A stretch of 17,776 bases of DNA, from the NCBI RefSeq assembly GCF_004138495.1, contig NZ_ML142867.1, forward strand, positions 115,630-133,405. Reading direction: 5' to 3'. The DNA is from Phytoactinopolyspora endophytica (GTDB lineage Bacteria > Actinomycetota > Actinomycetes > Jiangellales > Jiangellaceae). Made by a program: the position numbers and the translations under genes. Below, in pieces: positions 13,490 to 17,776 of the stretch (the first letter of the stretch is position 1; each line of letters starts with the position of its first letter). The notes beneath the pieces were generated by a model, which was not told where the DNA came from, ran no database searches, and worked only from the letters and a program-made list of their open reading frames with translations.

Positions 13490-14466
13490 GGGAACAGACG
13501 ACGATCTCGGACGTACCGCCGTTCGACGAGCCTGTGTTCGACAATCGCGTGGCGTTCGCCGAGGAACTTATCGACATCGCACACCGGGACGAGCGGATCG
13601 TCGCGGTCTGCAACGACTCCGTCGGCTCGAGCAATCTGGTGAAGTTCCGCGCGGAGTTCCCGGACCGAGTCATCAACGTCGGCATCGCCGAACAGAACAT
13701 GGTCGGCGTCGGCGCAGGCCTCGCCGCCCGCGGCCTGATCCCGTTCGTCTGCGGCGCGTCGCCGTTCCTGACCGGGCGCGCACTGGAACAGATCAAGGCC
13801 GACATCGCGTACAGCCAGCACAATGTGATCCTGTGCGGGATGAGCCCGGGCATGGCCTACGGCGAGCTCGGCCCGACCCACCATTCGGTCGAGGACCTCA
13901 GCTGGCTCCGCGCCCTGCCCGGTCTGGACATCGTCGTCCCCGCGGACGCGGAACAGACCCGGCTCGCCGTGCGGCAGGCGGCTTCGCACCCACGGCCCAC
14001 GTTCATCCGCGTCGGGCGGTTCAAAGTTCCCGACGTCACGCATGGCGCGGCGAAGCTCGTCCGGGGACGCTTCTCGACCGTTCGCGACGGCGACGACGTG
14101 ACGGTGATCGCCACCGGGACCATGGTCTCCCGGGCACTACAGGCAGCCGACGTCCTCGCCGCCGCCGGGGTGTCCGTCCGCGTGCTGGACGCTGCATACA
14201 TCGCACCGCTCGACATCGAGGCCATTACCGCGGCCGCCGGTGCGACGCGCGGTATTGTCACCGCCGAAGAGGCCAGCGTGTCCGGAGGGCTCGGCGCGGC
14301 CGTCGCCTCCGTCGTCGCACAGCTCCCGGCACCAGCCAGGGCGCCGATGCGGATACTCGGGGTGAACGAGTTCGCTCCCACCGGCAGCACGGCGTATCTC
14401 CTGGACCATTTCGGGCTGAACGTTGACGGTATCGTCACTGCGGTGAAGGAGTTGCTCACCGAATGA
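13486..14466 (+). CDS. Transketolase, C-terminal (pyrimidine-binding) subunit
   Basis: Second half of the split transketolase; 326 residues from GTG at 13486, with GGAG six bases upstream and a GTGA overlap with the N-terminal subunit. The open frame extends further upstream but that part is the other gene read out of frame. The pyrimidine-domain motif INVGIAEQNMVGVGAGLA (63-80) carries the conserved Glu69 that activates TPP. GMSPGMAYGELGPTHHSVED (118-137) holds the active-site histidines, and the C-terminal domain includes EEASVSGGLGAAV (261-273). All key residues are present, so the pair should be active. Gene order N half, C half, kinase, isomerase places it in a catabolic pathway, not in the general pentose phosphate cycle. 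Confidence 0.95.
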   Translation: MREQTTISDVPPFDEPVFDNRVAFAEELIDIAHRDERIVAVCNDSVGSSNLVKFRAEFPDRVINVGIAEQNMVGVGAGLAARGLIPFVCGASPFLTGRALEQIKADIAYSQHNVILCGMSPGMAYGELGPTHHSVEDLSWLRALPGLDIVVPADAEQTRLAVRQAASHPRPTFIRVGRFKVPDVTHGAAKLVRGRFSTVRDGDDVTVIATGTMVSRALQAADVLAAAGVSVRVLDAAYIAPLDIEAITAAAGATRGIVTAEEASVSGGLGAAVASVVAQLPAPARAPMRILGVNEFAPTGSTAYLLDHFGLNVDGIVTAVKELLTE

Positions 14467-15929
14467 GCCGGCGCACGGGGTACGTGATCGCCGTCGATCA
14501 GGGAACCGGATCCACCAAGGCGATCGCGCTCGATCACGCCGGCGACGTCGTCGCGCACGAGTCCGTGCCTACCGGCCAGACGTTCCCGCAGCCGGGATGG
14601 GCGGAGCAGGATCCTCACGAGATCATCGACAGTGTCCGCACGGCGCTCAGCAGGCTCTGTACGCGACTCGATCAGCCGGTGGCGGCGGTGGGTGTCAGCT
14701 CCCAGCGTGAGTCGGTGTTGCTGTGGGACAGCCGCACAGGTCAGCCGGTCAGCCCGCTCATCAGTTGGCAGGATCGTCGCACCGCCGAACTCGCCGCTCG
14801 ACTCAAGGTGCACGACCGGGCGGTGCGGGATACGTCGGGCCTTCCGATCAGCCCGATGTTCTCCGCACTCAAGCTGAACTGGCTCGTCGGCGCCGCCGAC
14901 GGCACGGCCGATGTCACCGCGGGAACAGTCGACGCGTGGATCCTCGCCTGCCTGACCGGCGAGCGCAGGATCGAACAAGGGAACGCCAGCCGGACCCAGC
15001 TCCTGGAGCTGTCCAACGCTCGGTGGAGCCCGGCGCTGCTGGACATTTTCGACATCCCGGTGAGCGTGCTCCCGGACGTCGTGCCGTCGAATCTGCCGTC
15101 GTCGCCGATCCGAGGCATCGACGGCCTCGAAGGCGTCCGGATCACCGGCGTCCTCGCCGACTCCCACGCCGCGTTCTACGCCCACGGCGCCTTTATGCAA
15201 CCGTCGGTCAAGGTCACTTACGGGACGGGCTCGAGCGTTCTCGGCATCGGCGACGGCCGCAGCACGCCCGCACCTGCCGGCCTGGTGAGCACGATCGCGT
15301 GGGCGGCACCTGAGACTGTCTACGCGTTCGAGGGCAACGTTCTCTCGACCGGAAGCACGCTCACCTGGCTTGCGCGGCTGCTGCGACTGACCCCCGACGA
15401 GCTCGCCATGGCGGCGTCGCAGGCGCCTAGCCACTGCGGGGTGGACCTCGTCCCCGCGTTCGCCGGCCTGGGTGCGCCTTGGTGGGACGAGGGCGCCGCC
15501 GGCGTCATCACCGGGCTCACCTTCGACACCGACACGGACGTCATCGCGCGGGCCGCGCTCGAGTCGATCGTCCTTCAGGTGGAAGACGTGCTGGCAGCGG
15601 CAGACCTCCCGGGAGACGCGCCGATCCTCGCCGACGGCGGACCGACCGGCAATCCGTTCCTCATGCAACTTCAAGCCGATTTCAGCCAGCGCACCGTCCA
15701 TCGCGCCGACACCGCCGAACTTTCCGCCGTCGGCGCCGCGCATCTCGCAGGCCTGACCGCCGGCTTCTGGACCGACGACGAACTCGCCGGACTGCCTCGG
15801 CCGCGGACCGTCTTCACACCCGCCATGGACACCGGCGAGGCCGGCACCCGACGCGAGCAGTGGCACGCTGCCGTCGCCATGTCCCGGCTCCACCCTGCCG
15901 CATCAACCACCGCAAAGGAGCACCCATGA
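14463..15929 (+). CDS. FGGY-family carbohydrate kinase
   Basis: ATP-dependent sugar or ketose kinase; 488 residues, normal for the family. The ATG overlaps the transketolase stop by four bases (ATGA). The phosphate loop [14 protein letters not shown] (11-24), [11 protein letters not shown] (41-51), GVSSQRES (77-84), the catalytic Asp in GVLADSHAA (Asp233), adenosine-site [12 protein letters not shown] (252-263), [23 protein letters not shown] (331-353) and [16 protein letters not shown] (391-406) are all intact. The N-terminal motifs look more like the glycerol-kinase side of the family than like XylB. The product is presumably a ketose phosphate fed to the co-encoded transketolase. Apulose kinase is the favoured role by comparison with known D-apiose operons; xylulokinase, erythrulose-type or other pentulose kinases are alternatives. 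Confidence 0.93.
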   Translation: MSRRTGYVIAVDQGTGSTKAIALDHAGDVVAHESVPTGQTFPQPGWAEQDPHEIIDSVRTALSRLCTRLDQPVAAVGVSSQRESVLLWDSRTGQPVSPLISWQDRRTAELAARLKVHDRAVRDTSGLPISPMFSALKLNWLVGAADGTADVTAGTVDAWILACLTGERRIEQGNASRTQLLELSNARWSPALLDIFDIPVSVLPDVVPSNLPSSPIRGIDGLEGVRITGVLADSHAAFYAHGAFMQPSVKVTYGTGSSVLGIGDGRSTPAPAGLVSTIAWAAPETVYAFEGNVLSTGSTLTWLARLLRLTPDELAMAASQAPSHCGVDLVPAFAGLGAPWWDEGAAGVITGLTFDTDTDVIARAALESIVLQVEDVLAAADLPGDAPILADGGPTGNPFLMQLQADFSQRTVHRADTAELSAVGAAHLAGLTAGFWTDDELAGLPRPRTVFTPAMDTGEAGTRREQWHAAVAMSRLHPAASTTAKEHP

Positions 15930-16906
15930 GCGACCGCGAGCAGCTCTTCGGCGCAGGAATCTGGCACTTCGCCACCTACGTCGACCGCTACGCCACCGAC
16001 GGATACGGCGAACCACGCAGCATCATCGACGCGATCCGCCTCGCCGGAAAGGTCCGGGACCTCTCGGTGGTCGACCTCAACTACCCCTTCTTCGGTGGCG
16101 ACTTCTCCAACGACGACGTCGCGGCCGCGTTGAAGGAGGCCGGGCTCGGCGTCATCGGGATCACGCCCGAGATCTACACGCGCACCTTCGCCAAGGGGTC
16201 GTTCACCAACCCAGATCCGGGTGTCCGCGAGCTCGCCCACGACCTCGTCACCAAAGCGGCCGACGTCGTCCGTCACTTCGGAGCCAGCTACGTCAAGCTC
16301 TGGCCGGGCCAGGACGGCTGGGATTACCCGTTCCAGGTCGACCACGGGGCACTGTGGAAGCACTCGCTCGACGGCGTCGGCCGGCTGGCGCAGGAGAACC
16401 CGGATCTGAGATTCGTCATCGAGTACAAGCCTCGCGAACCCCGGGTACACATGAGCTACGACTCCGTGGCCCGGACCCTGCTCGGCATCGAGAAGATCGG
16501 GCTGCCGAACGTAGGCATCCTGCTCGACTTCGGCCACGCCCTCTACGGCGGCGAATCGCCGGCCGACTCGGCCCAGCTCGCCATCGACTACGGGCGTCTG
16601 TTCGGCATGGACGTCAACGACAACCTCCGGGGTTGGGACGACGACATGGTCGCCGGAACCGTGCACCCGATCGAGTTGTTCGAGTTCTTCTGGGTGCTGA
16701 AGAAGAACGATTGGCACGGCGTGTGGCAACTCGACCAGTTCCCCTTCCGCGAGGACAGCGTCGAAGCCGCCGACCTCGCCATCGACTTCCTCAAACGCAT
16801 CCACACCGCACTCGACGTGCTCGACGTGGAGGGACTCCGCGAGGCGCAGGCGAACCACGACGCGCTCGCCGCCCACCGGATCGTCCAGCGCGCCCTCTAC
16901 CACTAG
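15926..16906 (+). CDS. Xylose-isomerase-like TIM-barrel sugar isomerase
   Basis: A 326-residue AP endonuclease/xylose isomerase-superfamily barrel; ATG four-base overlap with the kinase stop and AAAGGAG six bases upstream. Likely metal ligands sit at strand ends: Glu166 in [11 protein letters not shown], Asp201 and His204 in LLDFGHAL, Asp229/Asp232 in GMDVNDN, the WDDDM cluster (237-241) and Asp270 in [11 protein letters not shown]. The DxxH and DDD motifs recall L-rhamnose isomerase-type aldose isomerases more than classical XylA, which is longer. Where related sequences have His in the strand-7 motif, this protein appears to have Asp229. As last gene of the operon it would convert an aldose into the ketose used by the kinase; D-apiose isomerase is the leading candidate. 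Activity and sugar are inferred from context. Confidence 0.85.
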   Translation: MSDREQLFGAGIWHFATYVDRYATDGYGEPRSIIDAIRLAGKVRDLSVVDLNYPFFGGDFSNDDVAAALKEAGLGVIGITPEIYTRTFAKGSFTNPDPGVRELAHDLVTKAADVVRHFGASYVKLWPGQDGWDYPFQVDHGALWKHSLDGVGRLAQENPDLRFVIEYKPREPRVHMSYDSVARTLLGIEKIGLPNVGILLDFGHALYGGESPADSAQLAIDYGRLFGMDVNDNLRGWDDDMVAGTVHPIELFEFFWVLKKNDWHGVWQLDQFPFREDSVEAADLAIDFLKRIHTALDVLDVEGLREAQANHDALAAHRIVQRALYH

Positions 16907-16949
16907 GTACACTGGCCGCGGCGCACCAGATTCGAGCGAAAGAGGGCCA

Positions 16950-17776
16950 GTGACGGCTACCGGACCGCAGACGCGTGCCGAACCACAGACGCGGAGGCCA
17001 CCACAGCTCGAGCGCCTAGGCATGCTGACCAAGGTCGCCCGCATGTACCACGAGCAAGGCCTGCGTCAGCCCGAGATCGCCGCGCGTTTGCACCTCTCCC
17101 AATCGCGCGTCTCTAGACTCCTCAAGGAAGCCGTCGACCTAGGGATCGTCCGTACAGTCGTCATCCCGCCCAGCGGGATCTACTCCGACATCGAGGACGC
17201 CATCCGCGACCGGTACGAGCTGGCCGACGTCGTCATCACCGAGGTCTCCGGAGAAGGCGACTCGGCCCTGCTCGCAGCGCTCGGCAGCGCGGCAGGCAGC
17301 TACCTGGAGGCGACGCTGACCGGCTCCGACCATGTAGGGATCTCCTCCTGGTCAGCCACGCTGCTCGCCACCGTCGACTCGATGCAGCCCCGCACCATCC
17401 GTAGCGCCGTCAAGGTCGTGCAGATGATCGGCGGAGTCGGCTCGGCCAACGTCCAGGTCCAAGCGACCCACCTCGCAGACCGCCTGGCCCAGGTCACCGG
17501 GGCAGGCACGACGTTCCTGCCCGCCCCCGGCATCGTCGCGAACAGTAGCGTCCGAGACGCCCTGCTCTCCGACCCGTCGATCCACGACGTCCCGCCGGAG
17601 TGGGACGACCTCACCGTCGGCCTCGTCGGCATCGGGTGCCTCGAACCCTCACCACTGCTCGAATCGTCCGGCAACGCCGTCTCCAAACAAGACCAAGACG
17701 AGCTGCGATCCGCCGGCGCGGTCGGCGACGTCTGCCTGAGGTTCTTCGACATCGACGGCGAACTCGTCGACACACC
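16950..17776 (+). CDS. SorC-family sugar-responsive transcriptional regulator (3' end outside window)
   Basis: The 275 visible residues start at GTG 16950, preceded by AGAGGG; an internal ATG at 17022 is an alternative start that would still include the DNA-binding domain. Residues about 25-68 form a helix-turn-helix (LRQPEIAARLHLSQSRVSRLLKEA), followed by IVRTVVIPP and the SorC/DeoR-type effector domain, recognisable by VVQMIGGVGSANVQVQ, THLADRLAQVTGA, FLPAPGIVA and GLVGIGCLEPS. SorC proteins bind sugar phosphates and control the operon beside them. It lies 43 bases after the isomerase gene in the same direction, so it may be cotranscribed and autoregulated. It is the only regulator in the window and the natural candidate to control the divergent promoters at 12366-12607. 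About 40-60 residues are missing at the right edge, judged from usual family length. Confidence 0.92.
   Translation, partial: MTATGPQTRAEPQTRRPPQLERLGMLTKVARMYHEQGLRQPEIAARLHLSQSRVSRLLKEAVDLGIVRTVVIPPSGIYSDIEDAIRDRYELADVVITEVSGEGDSALLAALGSAAGSYLEATLTGSDHVGISSWSATLLATVDSMQPRTIRSAVKVVQMIGGVGSANVQVQATHLADRLAQVTGAGTTFLPAPGIVANSSVRDALLSDPSIHDVPPEWDDLTVGLVGIGCLEPSPLLESSGNAVSKQDQDELRSAGAVGDVCLRFFDIDGELVDT

Noticed and set aside
13857..15893. 678-residue open frame on the minus strand
   Set aside because: Antisense to the transketolase C subunit and kinase, both supported by full sets of catalytic motifs; low-complexity composition.
15671..17044. 457-residue open frame on the minus strand
   Set aside because: Antisense to the isomerase and the start of the regulator; Val/Glu/Asp-rich without a recognisable fold.

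Overview
The window comes from a high-GC Actinomycetota genome, probably a soil or plant-associated actinomycete. The genus is not identifiable from this sequence alone. The evidence is strong G/C bias at third codon positions, GTG starts, four-base start/stop overlaps, actinobacterial-style lipoprotein signals and very long spurious antisense frames. It is a carbohydrate-utilisation locus. I see no rRNA, tRNA, CRISPR array or insertion sequence.

Left part (1-2157, minus strand): a family 1 sugar-binding lipoprotein followed by a MalF-type permease that runs off the left edge. This part has visibly lower GC than the rest. From 2158 to 2827 there is no intact gene, but there are palindromes and promoter-like elements on both strands. 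From 2828 to 3842 lies a broken GH3 beta-glycosidase (N-terminus missing, frameshifted, middle of the C-terminal half deleted).

Centre (3860-12365, minus strand, one likely transcription unit): an intracellular DUF5060/apiosidase-like/DUF5605 glycosidase, then a complete peptide/oligosaccharide-type ABC importer (family 5 binding lipoprotein, DppB-like permease, a fused DppC-DppD permease/ATPase, DppF-like ATPase), then a secreted alpha/beta-hydrolase esterase. The esterase and the binding lipoprotein share an almost identical ribosome-binding leader and first codons.

Right part (12608-17776, plus strand): a divergent four-gene operon whose genes all overlap by four bases. It encodes a split transketolase (N and C halves), an FGGY carbohydrate kinase and a xylose-isomerase-like TIM-barrel isomerase. 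A SorC-family sugar-responsive regulator follows and is cut by the right edge.

Working model (inference): an oligosaccharide or glycoside is trimmed outside the cell by the esterase, imported by the Dpp-type transporter and cut in the cytoplasm by the DUF5060/DUF5605 enzyme. The released aldose is isomerised, phosphorylated and split by the transketolase. Isomerase + FGGY kinase + split transketolase is the gene set of the characterised D-apiose/D-apulose transketolase route. Pairing it with an apiosidase-superfamily glycosidase makes a complete plant apioside-utilisation locus the most interesting hypothesis. Xylose or another pentose remains the main alternative.
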